A stretch of 64,000 nt of DNA from JALHQU01 sp043727675 (GCA_043727675.1 JAYSYJ010000281.1:1-64000); one strand, 5' to 3'. Numbered from the stretch's first letter, positions 19,754 to 29,353 are shown. Notes: generated by a model from the sequence alone, not told the origin. Made by a program: numbers and translations.

Positions 19754-21313
19754 ATGCCACGCTCACTGATCGCCGCCTGGGCCGGCTTGGGTCTCGCGGC
19801 GGCGGGCCTGCTGTTTCTGTTGGTGCAATTTTGGGGCACGCGACCGGAATACGCCGACCGCTTTTTGATCCTTCTCGCAGCGATTTTCGTGGCTTGGAAC
19901 AGCCGGCGAACAGTACCCCCGGCACGTCCGTCCATTTGGTTGGCCCTCGCATTGGCACTGGTGGCATGCGGGCTGTTCCCGATCGCGGGTTACATGCAGA
20001 CGCAAGCGACCGGCGGTCGTTCGGCACTGCTCTGGCTCGATGCGGTCACGTTGGTCATCGGCGCCGCCAGTCTGATGCTCGCCAGCGGTGGCTGGCCCCG
20101 TTTGCGGCACTTCGCATTCCCGCTGATCGCCCCGTTCTTCGCACTCCCGCTGCCATCACGGATCCTCGACCCGTTGCAAACCCAACTCCAAGAAATCACC
20201 ACCACTGTCGCGGCCTTCATCCTTCCGATGCTCCGTATCCCCGTCGAACGTGCCGGCTTCGTGCTGAAATTGGCGGCCGGCGATCTCGGTGTTGCCGAAG
20301 CATGCAGCGGCGTGCAATCGTTGACGGCGCTCACGGCATTGGCGGCGTTCGTGTCGTACTGGAAAGGCTTCGGCCCTGGTCGCGGGTGCACACTGACTCT
20401 GATTGCCGTGCCGATCGTGGTTGCGGTGAATGCGATCCGGGTGATCCTCAGTGGCTTGATCCAAGAACACGCAGGTCGGGAGTACATCCGAGACGACTGG
20501 CACGATGCCCTCGGTTTCGCCCTAATCTTCGTTGGGCTGGGTTGCATCGTGGGTGTCGCAACGGTACTGCACCGCTTCGTTTCGATCCCGCTGACCGTTC
20601 CAAAAGTCGAAGAGGAGACGCCACCGGTTCGTGGGGCGTCAACTACTGTCGCTCGACTCGTGCTTATAGGAATTGCCCTCGGCGGCGTGGCTTACTACCA
20701 CGGTTCCGCCCGCGACGACGCCATTGCCGAGTTGGCACCGTTAGAACAGATTCCTTTGCAATTCGACGGTTGGCACGGCGACGATCAACCGGTTCCCGAC
20801 TCGATCTCCGCGACGCTGGGACAGGATCGGATTCTGCACCGCCTCTACGAAAACAATCTCGGCCAGACCGTCTCCGTCTGGGTAATCTATTGGTCGTCGG
20901 CCAAGCTCGTGAAAGGGTACCATCACCCCGATGTCTGCTTGGGCAATCTTGGATTCCACGTGACGGCGAAGCGGGTGGACATTCTCCGACTCAATAATTC
21001 AGGAACGATTGCCGCCACGGCCCGCGAGTTCCACCGGGGCGTGCACGACCGGCAATTCGTGCTTTACTGGACACAAGAAGGGAATCGCATCTGGGACGAT
21101 GCCGACGAACTCGCCGCCCAAAACGAAAGCGGAGTCGAGTGGTTCGCCGGTGCGTTGTCTGGTAGTCGGAAAAACCCAACTGGCCGACTGGTTGTTCTCG
21201 TGGGCACCGATGGGACTTCCCCATTGGCCCAGTCCGAAACCGCCCGATTCTGCCGCGAACTGGCCGGCCAACTGTACACCCTCTGCCCGTGGGCTATGCC
21301 ACCCGACCATTGA
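19754..21313 (+). CDS. Exosortase fused to EpsI domain
   Basis: A 519-residue protein in two parts. Residues 1 to about 275 are polytopic membrane segments carrying the exosortase catalytic residues Cys184 (AEACSGVQS), Arg229 (VNAIRV) and His250 (WHDALGF). Residues about 320-510 form an EpsI/DUF3485-type soluble domain (PLQFDGWHG, VWVIYWSSAKLVKGYHHPDVCL). Exosortases are membrane transpeptidases that cleave C-terminal sorting signals of exported proteins; EpsI fusions are a recognised subset linked to polysaccharide or envelope loci. It is the last gene of the TPR-TPR-exosortase string. The specific exosortase subtype cannot be fixed here, and no PEP-CTERM-like substrate was recognised in the window. 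Confidence 0.88.
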   Translation: MPRSLIAAWAGLGLAAAGLLFLLVQFWGTRPEYADRFLILLAAIFVAWNSRRTVPPARPSIWLALALALVACGLFPIAGYMQTQATGGRSALLWLDAVTLVIGAASLMLASGGWPRLRHFAFPLIAPFFALPLPSRILDPLQTQLQEITTTVAAFILPMLRIPVERAGFVLKLAAGDLGVAEACSGVQSLTALTALAAFVSYWKGFGPGRGCTLTLIAVPIVVAVNAIRVILSGLIQEHAGREYIRDDWHDALGFALIFVGLGCIVGVATVLHRFVSIPLTVPKVEEETPPVRGASTTVARLVLIGIALGGVAYYHGSARDDAIAELAPLEQIPLQFDGWHGDDQPVPDSISATLGQDRILHRLYENNLGQTVSVWVIYWSSAKLVKGYHHPDVCLGNLGFHVTAKRVDILRLNNSGTIAATAREFHRGVHDRQFVLYWTQEGNRIWDDADELAAQNESGVEWFAGALSGSRKNPTGRLVVLVGTDGTSPLAQSETARFCRELAGQLYTLCPWAMPPDH

Positions 21314-21386
21314 CAACCCCTGCAGACGTGGAGTAGATTGATTTCACCTGCCAGGATGCGTTCCGCACCATTTTGAGTTCTTGCCC

Positions 21387-23594
21387 ATGACCCGCCTACT
21401 GATCGCTCTGGTAATTTACGGCATCATCGCCGCGCCGATCTGGGCTGCCGATGCACCGTCCTATTTGAACGAAGTGGTGCCGGTGCTGACGAAAGCGGGT
21501 TGCAATTCGGGTGGATGCCATGGGAAAGGCCTTGGGCAGAACGGTTTCAAACTGTCGCTGCGTGGGTACGATCCGGACACCGACTACCGTGCTCTCACTC
21601 GGGAATACGATGGTCGACGAATTGACCCGTCCGATCCGGAGCGGAGCATTTTGATCGCGAAACCGGCTGGTCTTTCTTCGCACGAAGGGGGCAAACTCTT
21701 CGGCACATCGAGCCGGGAATACACCACGTTGCTGGCTTGGTTGAAAGCCGGGGCACCGGGGCCGAACGCCAAAGACGCAAAGATTGTTAAGCTGGTCGTC
21801 ACCCCGGCCGACCGGGTGTTGAAGGTCGGCGAGGAAGTCCAATTGACCGCAACCGCGACGTTCCACGACGGGAAGTCGCTCGATGTCACCTGGCTCACGA
21901 AGTTCGAAACCAACGATGCCAACGTGGCCACTGTCGATGCCAAAGGGTTGGTGAAAGCCAAGCGGAATGGGGCCACCTCGATTCGGGCCGCGATGTTAAC
22001 GGAAGTGAGTGTCGCAGTACTCGCCGTGCCGTTCGAGAGACCGGTCGACGACGCCAAGTTTACCGCGAAGAACAACTTCATCGACGAGGCGACATTCGCC
22101 AAATTGAAAGCACTGCGGATCGAACCCTCCGGTTTATCGGACGACGCCGAGTTTCTGCGCCGTGTCTATTTGGATGCCACGGCCACCCTGCCGAATCCGG
22201 GAGTCGTCCGCGCCTTCCTGTTAGACGGCGCCGCCGACAAACGGGCCAAGGTCATTGACCGCCTTTTGGAGTCGTCCGAATTCATCGACTATTGGACACT
22301 GTTCCTTTCGGACTTATTGCAGAACCGCAAAGAACGCGACCACGACGTGCGCGGAGTCAAGGGTGTGCGCCAGTTCCACGCCTGGCTGCGTGACCAAGTG
22401 GCCGCCAACCGCCACTGGGACGACCTCTCCCGGGACGTGCTGACCGCCAAAGGGAATACCACGACCTCGCCGCAGATTGGTTACTACATCGTGACGCTCG
22501 GGGAGCACCGCGAGAGCGAGAAATCCGAACTCGCGGAGAGCGTCGCCCAAGCCTTCTTGGGAACCCGCATCGGTTGTGCCCGCTGCCACAACCACCCGTT
22601 GGAACGCTACACTCAAGACGACTTCTACCACTTCTCGGCGTTCTTCACACGGGTGAAATTGGATCGCAAGGACTCGAAACAAGGGCCGACGCAGTTGCTG
22701 ATCGGCCACCACGATGCGAACCAGAACAAGAACCCCGTCGCCGTCCGGCAGCCGCGCACGAACCAGATGCTCAAGCCGCAGACACTCGACCGTGCCGGGG
22801 CCGAAATTGCCCCGACCGACGATCCGCGCACCAAACTCGCGGCGTGGATCACCGACCCGAAGAATGAGTCGTTCAGCGGCGCGATGGTCAACCGCATCTG
22901 GCGACACTTTCTCGGGGTCGGGCTGGTCGAACCCGTCGACGATCTCCGGGCGACGAATCCACCCTCGAACCCCGCACTTTGGGCCGCGCTGAACCAAGAT
23001 TTCGTGGCCAATAAATACGACTTGAAACAACTGATTCGGGCGGTGCTGAACTCGCGGACGTATCAACTGGCCAGCGCGACCACACCGAATAACGAAACCG
23101 ATGCCCGCTTTTATTCGCATTACTACGCCCGCCGATTACCGGCCGAGGTGCTGCTCGATTCACTCAGCTCCGCGACTGGTACGAACGAGAAATTCGATGG
23201 CTATCCGGAAGGAGTTCGGGCCATCCAGATCCCCGATCCGCAAGCGCTGTCGCCGTTCCTCAAAATGTTCGGCAGTTCCGAACGGACCACCGCCTGCGCC
23301 TGCGAGCGCACCGGCGACGTGACCTTGCCCCAATTGCTGAACTTGCAAAATGGCGAGCGATTGCTGGCGAAGATCAAAGATGCCAACGGTGCGTTGGCGA
23401 GCCTGTTGAAGTCCGAAAAGGACGACGCCAAACTCACCGAAGAATTGTTCCTGCGGACGTTGAGCCGACCGCCCACGACCGATGAGAAAGCTGTGTTCGG
23501 CGCCGCGCTGAAAACCGGTGACCCGCGGGACGACGTGTTCCGGGATCTACTCTGGGCGTTGCTCAACGCCAAGGATTTCGCCTTCAACCATTGA
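21387..23594 (+). CDS. Exported DUF1549/DUF1553 (PSCyt2/PSD1) cytochrome-like protein
   Basis: A 735-residue protein starting at the ATG at 21387 (signal peptide TRLLIALVIYGIIAAPIWAAD). It has an N-terminal cytochrome-like module with CNSGGCHG (Cys39, Cys44, His45; spacing CX4CH). A bacterial Ig-like (Big_2) segment follows at about 140-215 (VTPADRVLKVGEEVQLTATA). Then come DUF1549 (about 230-430), with the canonical CxxCH GCARCHNHPLERYTQDDFY (Cys397, Cys400, His401), and DUF1553 (about 470-720; AWITDPKNESFSGAMVNRIWRHFLGVGLV and GSSERTTACACERTGD). The family is expanded in planctomycetes, usually next to DUF1501 partners, absent here. Biochemical function is unknown; heme binding is inferred from the motifs. 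Confidence 0.85.
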   Translation: MTRLLIALVIYGIIAAPIWAADAPSYLNEVVPVLTKAGCNSGGCHGKGLGQNGFKLSLRGYDPDTDYRALTREYDGRRIDPSDPERSILIAKPAGLSSHEGGKLFGTSSREYTTLLAWLKAGAPGPNAKDAKIVKLVVTPADRVLKVGEEVQLTATATFHDGKSLDVTWLTKFETNDANVATVDAKGLVKAKRNGATSIRAAMLTEVSVAVLAVPFERPVDDAKFTAKNNFIDEATFAKLKALRIEPSGLSDDAEFLRRVYLDATATLPNPGVVRAFLLDGAADKRAKVIDRLLESSEFIDYWTLFLSDLLQNRKERDHDVRGVKGVRQFHAWLRDQVAANRHWDDLSRDVLTAKGNTTTSPQIGYYIVTLGEHRESEKSELAESVAQAFLGTRIGCARCHNHPLERYTQDDFYHFSAFFTRVKLDRKDSKQGPTQLLIGHHDANQNKNPVAVRQPRTNQMLKPQTLDRAGAEIAPTDDPRTKLAAWITDPKNESFSGAMVNRIWRHFLGVGLVEPVDDLRATNPPSNPALWAALNQDFVANKYDLKQLIRAVLNSRTYQLASATTPNNETDARFYSHYYARRLPAEVLLDSLSSATGTNEKFDGYPEGVRAIQIPDPQALSPFLKMFGSSERTTACACERTGDVTLPQLLNLQNGERLLAKIKDANGALASLLKSEKDDAKLTEELFLRTLSRPPTTDEKAVFGAALKTGDPRDDVFRDLLWALLNAKDFAFNH

Positions 23595-23601
23595 TGGTGT
23601 T

Positions 23602-24702
23602 GTGTTGTTGCACCGTCTCCCCTTGTGGGTATGGTTCGTATTCGGCGCACTGAGTGTGGCCGCAGTGCTGACAATCCATCTTGGCTGGCACCACTGGAAC
23701 CCCACTGCCTATTTGCAAGTCGGTGCCACCACTCCGGCTCGGATCCCCATCGAACGGGACTTCCCAGAACTCGCGTTGGAGTCGTCGCTCGGGCACGATG
23801 GCAAATACAGCTACTTGTTGGCGCGCCAGCCGGCATTCTGGCGTGCCGACGACCTCACGTTGACGGGCCTCCAAGATCCTGGCTACCGCTACGCCCGACC
23901 GCTCTATCCTCTGCTGGGCGGGTTGGGTGGCCAGTTATCGCCGTGGGGCACATTGGTGGGGCTCTTGGTGGTGCAACTATTTGCCGGCGGCCTGTACAGT
24001 GTCGCACTGGCCCGCTTCGCCCGTTGGCACCGCCTCCCGAGTGCATTCGTGTTGCTGAACTTGGCGAATCCGGGCATCTCCAGTTCGGCCTGTTTGCTCA
24101 CCAGCGACCTGTTGGCGATCGCACTCGCGTTGACGGCCTGGCAGCTGGTGGAACGCGGCCGACTCCGGTACGGCATCGCACTCTTCGCGCTGGCGTTGCT
24201 GGCGAAGGAATACTACGTTCTCCTGCCGTTGGCTCTGGCGGCGGCGTTTGCCGGTCAACGGCGCTGGCGTGACGCTTTGGCCATCGCCGGACTGCCGCTA
24301 GTGCCGATTCTCGCGTGGAAGCTCGCACTCACCGCTGCGGTGGGTCTCGGCCAGGGGCAGAGCAACTTCGACCGGCCCTTCGCGGGCATCCTCCAGACCT
24401 ACTCAGAGTGGCCGGTGGAAAACATCCCGTTCGGCCTCTTCGGATTGGTGATTGTGCTCGGTACGCTCGACGCGGTGATGCTACGCCGGTTACGCGCCCG
24501 ACTGCGCTGGGCCTGCTTGGTTTGGGGCCTCCTCGGCGCCTGCACCTCGCGGTTGGTCTGGGCGGATCCGCACGATCTCCTCCGGGCCATCGCCCCCGCC
24601 TGGTGGTTGACCAGTTGGGCCGGTTTTGCCGCTTCCAGAAGCCGTTGGCAGCCCGCCGAACCGGTTGCGCGCGCACTCGGTTCCACCGGGGACCGCCTCT
24701 GA
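23602..24702 (+). CDS. Polytopic membrane protein, possibly glycosyltransferase-like
   Basis: A 366-residue hydrophobic protein with about eight membrane helices (for example LPLWVWFVFGALSVAAVLTIH, IALFALALLAKEYYVLLPLALAAAF, PFGLFGLVIVLGTLDAVM). A loop with LGHDGKYSYLLARQP and YRYARPLYPLLG after the first helix recalls GT-C/AZOBR-type mannosyltransferase proteins (D-G-x-Y and RxxRxxYP patterns), so a lipid-linked sugar transferase is possible but unproven. The GTG at 23602 lies 7 nt after the previous stop and precedes the first helix. Other in-frame starts nearby would change only a few residues. Confidence 0.6.
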   Translation: MLLHRLPLWVWFVFGALSVAAVLTIHLGWHHWNPTAYLQVGATTPARIPIERDFPELALESSLGHDGKYSYLLARQPAFWRADDLTLTGLQDPGYRYARPLYPLLGGLGGQLSPWGTLVGLLVVQLFAGGLYSVALARFARWHRLPSAFVLLNLANPGISSSACLLTSDLLAIALALTAWQLVERGRLRYGIALFALALLAKEYYVLLPLALAAAFAGQRRWRDALAIAGLPLVPILAWKLALTAAVGLGQGQSNFDRPFAGILQTYSEWPVENIPFGLFGLVIVLGTLDAVMLRRLRARLRWACLVWGLLGACTSRLVWADPHDLLRAIAPAWWLTSWAGFAASRSRWQPAEPVARALGSTGDRL

Positions 24703-24729
24703 CAGCTCAGGCCGGCAGCCCTTCTCCGG

Positions 24730-26826
24730 TCATCGGCCTGGCTCTTTTAACAATTCCAACTGGTGGACCATCGCGTCGCCCAGATCGGCTGTCGCGCCGG
24801 ACTTGACGATCACCGCGACCCCGCTCGGCAGGCCGGCGCCCACCCCTTTCGGGTGGGCCGTCACCCACTTGTAGGGTGCACCGGGAATCAGTGAGGGAAA
24901 CACCACCGTGCCCTCTTTGTTCTGCGCGAGTTTCTCGTAACGCTTGGGATCGAGCGTGCCCGCCGGACGGCCGAAATACCAGTTTTGTGGGAAAGCCATT
25001 GCCAATGTCTTCGGATCGGACGCGCGAAAACCGAGCACCAAGGCCGTCGAGAACTGGATGGCCGCGGCGCTATCCGGACCCGTGATCGGACGACTCTTCG
25101 GGTCGAGAAAACGCACGCGGGCCGAGCCGCACGGTTCAAGCGTGACCTTCAGCGGCTCGCCGGCCTGTACCTTCGGGTCGAACCGCACCGTCGTCCCCCA
25201 CTGATGCACGGGGTCGAAGATGTATAGTTCGGTCGGTGCCGACGGGTCGCACCCCTCGACCGCGAACCGTCCGTCTTTGATCGGCCGATCCCACTCCTCT
25301 TCGCCGTAGTATTGTTGGGAATGGGTCTGCAAGGGCGTGCCGGTGAAGACCACCCCCCGACGTACCGCTTCCCCCTTCGGACCGACGACTGTGCCTTGGG
25401 CCGTTGCACCTCGGGTCAGCGAAATGTCCAGCGTCAATCCTTTCGCATCGGATTTCGTCTCGACCTCCGCGACGCCCTCGACTACGGACCACCACGGCCC
25501 GTGTTTGCCGAACAGGATTTCGCCGCACGATGTGATCTGGGATACGTAGGACGTATCCGGCGCTTTCACCAGGATCACGCCCGATTCACCGGCCGGTACG
25601 GGTTGTTCAAAGGTGCCGTCGGCGGCCGAGTACCGGTAGTGGTACTCGTTCGACCAGTACATGCGGGACGCATCGTCACGGTTCATCGTCTTGGGTTTTT
25701 CGCGTCGAAGGATGTGGACGTATCCCGCGCTGGCGACCGGCTTGCCGGTGCCCTTTTCGATGATCTTGCCCCGCACAAGGATGCCGACGGGCATGGCCAC
25801 CGGCAGATCGACCTCCGCTTTGCCCTTCGGTACCTCGACCGGGCCAGCCGACCAATCGGGGCACGGCGTGCCCGGCGGTGCGAACGCGTACACGTGGACG
25901 CGGGACGCCCACGGACCGCATCGGACGCGGTAGCGGCCCTTTTCGTCTGTCTGCGCCCAGATTGCGGCGGCGTGTGAATCGGCCGCCACCTCGATGTCCG
26001 AAAACGTGACGCCGACCCACGCCTTCGATAGCGCGGCCCCGGTATCCTTTCGACTGACGACACCGGTGACGTAGATCGGTTCGGAGAGTCGAATCTCGAC
26101 CGGCTTTTCATCTCCACCGCTCAGCGCGATGATGCCCTCTTGCTGGCGAAGTCCCATCTGTTTGCCGCGTTCGTACAACGCGAAACGTTCGTCATCGATC
26201 CGGATCCAAATCTCGATCGCGTCGGTCGGAATCCCGCGTAACTCGAACGTCCCGTCATTCTCCGTCCTCGCCGTCAGCGGCCGGAGCTTTTCGCCGGGAC
26301 GAGGGGAACCGAACCAGTTTATCGTGTACCCGTCCGAGATGAGGCACCGTACCTCGATCGTGACTTGGCCGGCAGCTTTTCCGTCGGGGCCGACAACCTT
26401 GCCGCTTACCCGCCGCTCGGCGGGCAGCGCAATCTTACCGACATCCAAAACCTTTCCTTCGGGGTCGATGTCCATGAATTTCGTCCCGTGCCCGGGTGCG
26501 ATCACGCAAAGCTGGTGTCGGGTGTCGGCCATGGTGCCGGACTTAAAAGAGAACTCACCCTTGCGATCCGTGATGCCCCGCCCCAGTTCCAGGCTGGGCA
26601 CTTGGGGGGAGGGACAGGCCTGCCTCTGGAAGCCGAAGGCGAATACGTCTACGCCGGCGAGGACTTGCCCGCGAGCGTCCGTGGCTATACCGTTCACCGT
26701 TGCCCTCTCCGCGCGATGTCGGTAGTGAGCGACGGCCGGGTGGTCCCCTCCTGCGGGAGGGGACTCGTCGGCGAAGGCCGGGGCGCAAACCGCGAAACTC
26801 AGAACAAGAACCAACGAAGCACGCAT
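24730..26826 (-). CDS. Exported protein with repeated carboxypeptidase-regulatory-like (Ig-fold) domains
   Basis: A 698-residue protein with a signal peptide (RASLVLVLSFAVCAPAFAD). Several CarboxypepD_reg-like beta-sandwich units are marked by TDARGQVLAGVDVFAF, GKVVGPDGKAAGQVTIEVR, GVVSRKDTGAALSKAWVGV, GKIIEKGTGKPVASAGYVHI and GTVVGPKGEAVRRGVVFTG, each followed by a strand with T/D-E-x-G-x-F/Y-x(3-4)-P/A. No protease residues are present. Such proteins are structural or binding components at the cell surface of planctomycetes. Partner unknown. It is monocistronic and convergent with the membrane-protein gene upstream. Confidence 0.7.
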   Translation of the reverse strand: MRASLVLVLSFAVCAPAFADESPPAGGDHPAVAHYRHRAERATVNGIATDARGQVLAGVDVFAFGFQRQACPSPQVPSLELGRGITDRKGEFSFKSGTMADTRHQLCVIAPGHGTKFMDIDPEGKVLDVGKIALPAERRVSGKVVGPDGKAAGQVTIEVRCLISDGYTINWFGSPRPGEKLRPLTARTENDGTFELRGIPTDAIEIWIRIDDERFALYERGKQMGLRQQEGIIALSGGDEKPVEIRLSEPIYVTGVVSRKDTGAALSKAWVGVTFSDIEVAADSHAAAIWAQTDEKGRYRVRCGPWASRVHVYAFAPPGTPCPDWSAGPVEVPKGKAEVDLPVAMPVGILVRGKIIEKGTGKPVASAGYVHILRREKPKTMNRDDASRMYWSNEYHYRYSAADGTFEQPVPAGESGVILVKAPDTSYVSQITSCGEILFGKHGPWWSVVEGVAEVETKSDAKGLTLDISLTRGATAQGTVVGPKGEAVRRGVVFTGTPLQTHSQQYYGEEEWDRPIKDGRFAVEGCDPSAPTELYIFDPVHQWGTTVRFDPKVQAGEPLKVTLEPCGSARVRFLDPKSRPITGPDSAAAIQFSTALVLGFRASDPKTLAMAFPQNWYFGRPAGTLDPKRYEKLAQNKEGTVVFPSLIPGAPYKWVTAHPKGVGAGLPSGVAVIVKSGATADLGDAMVHQLELLKEPGR

Positions 26827-27206
26827 AGCGACTCCCCAATGAGAATCTGGTTTGGGAACGGCGGACCACCGCCAGTCATATGACGTTTGCCGTGATCCTG
26901 CATTTCAGTTCAACGGTGATGGAATGGAGATTGGTAACGGAGCCACCTCCGCCGCCGACTGAACAAGCTCGAAGGCGTTAAATTGAATGAGGGAGCAGCA
27001 CTACTCCGATCACCGTCCGATTGATAATCGGTAAATCGTGCTCACTTTTTCGTAGATCGGTCAAACCGGATCGGGAATCTGCTTTCTTTCTGCCGGCAAA
27101 TCATTACGTTATCAAACAAGCTTCTTGATATCGGGTTCACACGCGGCTTGTGGCTGCTCCCTCCTGCCGAAGCTTTCTGACATTCTGCACCTATGAGACT
27201 TTGTCC
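26827..27206. other. Divergent intergenic region, 380 bp
   Basis: No gene is supported. The only structure seen is a short 6-bp inverted repeat with 3-nt loop at 27017-27031 (CCGATT / AATCGG), too short and without a T-run to be a terminator. The relative AT-richness of 26980-27130 suits promoters for the divergent genes on either side, but no clear -35/-10 pair could be fixed. Confidence 0.5.
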
Positions 27207-29231
27207 ATGAAATTGAATCGCTCGAAATTGCGCGTCGAAGAGCTGGAACGCCGCGAGAATCCCACGGCGACCAACATCGGCACTGGGCTGGGAATCGTCG
27301 AGTTCGATGTCGCTGGTTACAAGCTGTTCCAGAACAATGCGAACATTGCGACCACTTCGTCGGCGTTCGGGTTTCGAGAAGCCAGCATGGCGGCAGCCCA
27401 AGCGGTGACCACGGCTTTGGGTGGATCGGTCAACACGACGTTGTTCGACACATTCGACGGGGCTTTGAGCTGGGGTATCGCCCAATCCAACGGTTCGGTG
27501 GCCCCCAGCACCGTCGTGGGCCATGGGCCACTGACGTATGTGGATCGCGATGGCATCGTCGATATCGTCGGAACGCCGACCGGGCCGAACCAATACGGGT
27601 CTGGAACGATCCTCACCGGAAGTCCGGAAACGACCAGTTTCGAAGGCGATTCGTTCGGTGGACTGCAACTCTGGCAACAGAATGCGGTCTTCGCGGTCAA
27701 CAGCGCACCGGTCATCCGCAGTATCTATTATGTCAGCAACCCGACCGGCGCTGCGATCACGTCAAATCTGGGAGTCTTCAGCAACCTCGGCTCGGATAGT
27801 AACACGCGTATTTTCGATACCAGCAGCGGCGATTTCATCTTCACGCCGGGCACCGACACCTATGTCGGCTCGTTCCAAAATGACTTCGCCAACTCGGATC
27901 CCCGGTTGTTGTTCCAATTGCAAGGCCGCTTCGGCACCATCCACCAAGGTCTGGACTCGTCCAGCTCGTTTGTGGATGGCGACGATCAGCCGCACTTCAA
28001 CTTCAACACAACGTTGGCCGCTGGCGAAACGAAGGCCTTCATGGTCTTCACGAGTCTGTACGGCTCCAAACAGATCGCCCTGAACAACAACAACGTCACA
28101 TTCTCGAACATCGTTCAGTTGCAAGCGAGTGGTCTGCTCGCCGGCCTCGATACCGCAGCCAAAACGCAGATTCAAAACTGGGATCTCACCGCACCCGTTG
28201 TCGTAGTACCTCCAGTGCCGCCAGTGCCTCCGGTTCCGCCAGTGCCGCCCGTGCCACCGGTACCTCCTGTGCCGCCAGTCGTACCACCGAATCCCGACAT
28301 CGTGGTGGGGGCCAGTGGGATTGGCTCGTCGCGTGTGCGTTCGTTCGCCCCGAATGGTGGCGAACGGCTCAGCTTCAACGCGTTTGAATCAACCTTCACC
28401 GGCGGCATCACCGTCGCCACCGGAGATTTCAACGGCGATGGCTTCCAAGATATCATCGTCGGCGCCGGCGCCGGTGGCGGCCCACGCGTGAGCGTTTTCG
28501 ATGGCCTCAGCGGCCGCGAACTGTATAGCTTCTTCGCATTCGAAGCCGGCTTTGTCGGCGGTATCTCGGTCGCCACCGGGGACGTTAACGGTGACGGGCA
28601 AGCTGACATTGTCGTCGGGACGCTCAATGGTTCGTCGCACGTGAAAGTGTTCGACGGGAAAACTCGTTCCGAGTTCTCCAGCTTCTTCGCATTCGACGGC
28701 TTCAAGGGGGGCGTGAATGTCGCGTCCACCGGGACTTTCGCCGCCGATGTGAACAGTGATGGCTTTGCGGACATCGTCATCGGAACCCAGTCGGGAAGTT
28801 CACATGTCAAGGTGTTCAGCGGACGAGACGGCTCCGTACTGTCGAGCTTCATGGCGTTCGACGCTGGTTACAAGGGCGGTGTCTCCGTCGCCGCCGGCGA
28901 CTTGAATGCCGATGGGTACGCCGACATCGTGGTCGGTTCGCTCCGGAACGGCAACCATGTCAGAGCCTACAGTGGTCGGGATCAATCCGAACTCGCCAGC
29001 TTCTTCGCATACGATTCGGAGTTTGCCGGCGGGGGCATTAGCGTGGCTGCATTCAATGCCGATAGCGACGGTGTCATAGATATTGGTGTCGGTTCGCGTG
29101 TCGGTTCGCGCCTCAAGGCATTCCGATTGGCCGGCTTGGTCGAAGTTCAATCATTCTTTGCGTTCGAAACCGAATACCCAGGTGGTATTTCAGTCGCATC
29201 GTCGGTGCGACGCCCTGTTTTCATCCTGTGA
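27207..29231 (+). CDS. Surface FG-GAP/VCBS-like six-repeat propeller protein
   Basis: A 674-residue protein. The start at 27207 gives KLNRSKLRVEELERRENPTA, an N-terminal motif shared by many planctomycete exported proteins. Residues about 20-328 form a domain without known family. A Pro/Val linker (about 330-360, PPVPPVPP units) leads to six consecutive repeats of about 50 residues to the C-terminus. Each begins with D-I-x-V-G and contains a SFFAF/NAFE strand, a GGIxVA strand and, in most copies, a Ca-binding-type loop (DFNGDGFQ, DVNGDGQA, DVNSDGFA, DLNADGYA). The six copies suggest a closed integrin-type propeller. No PEP-CTERM tail is present. A strong terminator follows, so it is probably monocistronic. 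Confidence 0.75.
   Translation: MKLNRSKLRVEELERRENPTATNIGTGLGIVEFDVAGYKLFQNNANIATTSSAFGFREASMAAAQAVTTALGGSVNTTLFDTFDGALSWGIAQSNGSVAPSTVVGHGPLTYVDRDGIVDIVGTPTGPNQYGSGTILTGSPETTSFEGDSFGGLQLWQQNAVFAVNSAPVIRSIYYVSNPTGAAITSNLGVFSNLGSDSNTRIFDTSSGDFIFTPGTDTYVGSFQNDFANSDPRLLFQLQGRFGTIHQGLDSSSSFVDGDDQPHFNFNTTLAAGETKAFMVFTSLYGSKQIALNNNNVTFSNIVQLQASGLLAGLDTAAKTQIQNWDLTAPVVVVPPVPPVPPVPPVPPVPPVPPVPPVVPPNPDIVVGASGIGSSRVRSFAPNGGERLSFNAFESTFTGGITVATGDFNGDGFQDIIVGAGAGGGPRVSVFDGLSGRELYSFFAFEAGFVGGISVATGDVNGDGQADIVVGTLNGSSHVKVFDGKTRSEFSSFFAFDGFKGGVNVASTGTFAADVNSDGFADIVIGTQSGSSHVKVFSGRDGSVLSSFMAFDAGYKGGVSVAAGDLNADGYADIVVGSLRNGNHVRAYSGRDQSELASFFAYDSEFAGGGISVAAFNADSDGVIDIGVGSRVGSRLKAFRLAGLVEVQSFFAFETEYPGGISVASSVRRPVFIL
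28207..28284 (+). repeat. 9-bp tandem repeat coding for the Pro-Pro-Val linker
   Basis: Tandem, slightly degenerate 9-bp units (CCNCCNGTN pattern) encode about eight PPV triplets between the N-terminal domain and the FG-GAP repeats. The reading frame is preserved in all units. Such units can expand or contract by slippage, changing linker length without a frameshift. Confidence 0.75.
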
Positions 29232-29260
29232 TTCATCGGAAAATGGACACATCCCCCAGA

Positions 29261-29293
29261 GGCCGCACGATTACGTGCGGCCTTTCTTTTTCT
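29261..29293 (+). terminator. Rho-independent terminator after the FG-GAP gene
   Basis: A perfect 9-bp stem (29261-29269 with 29274-29282, loop ATTA) is followed by a T-rich tract (TTTCTTTTTC). It lies 30 nt after the stop of the six-repeat protein gene, on its strand. Confidence 0.88.
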
Positions 29294-29353
29294 TCCGTCG
29301 AACTCCTGCGCGTGTCCTAAAGTTGTGGGCGCATCACAAATGGAGTCTGCGGT

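Noticed and set aside
27017..27031. Short inverted repeat upstream of the FG-GAP gene
   Set aside because: Only 6 bp with no T-run; expected by chance in a 380-bp region.
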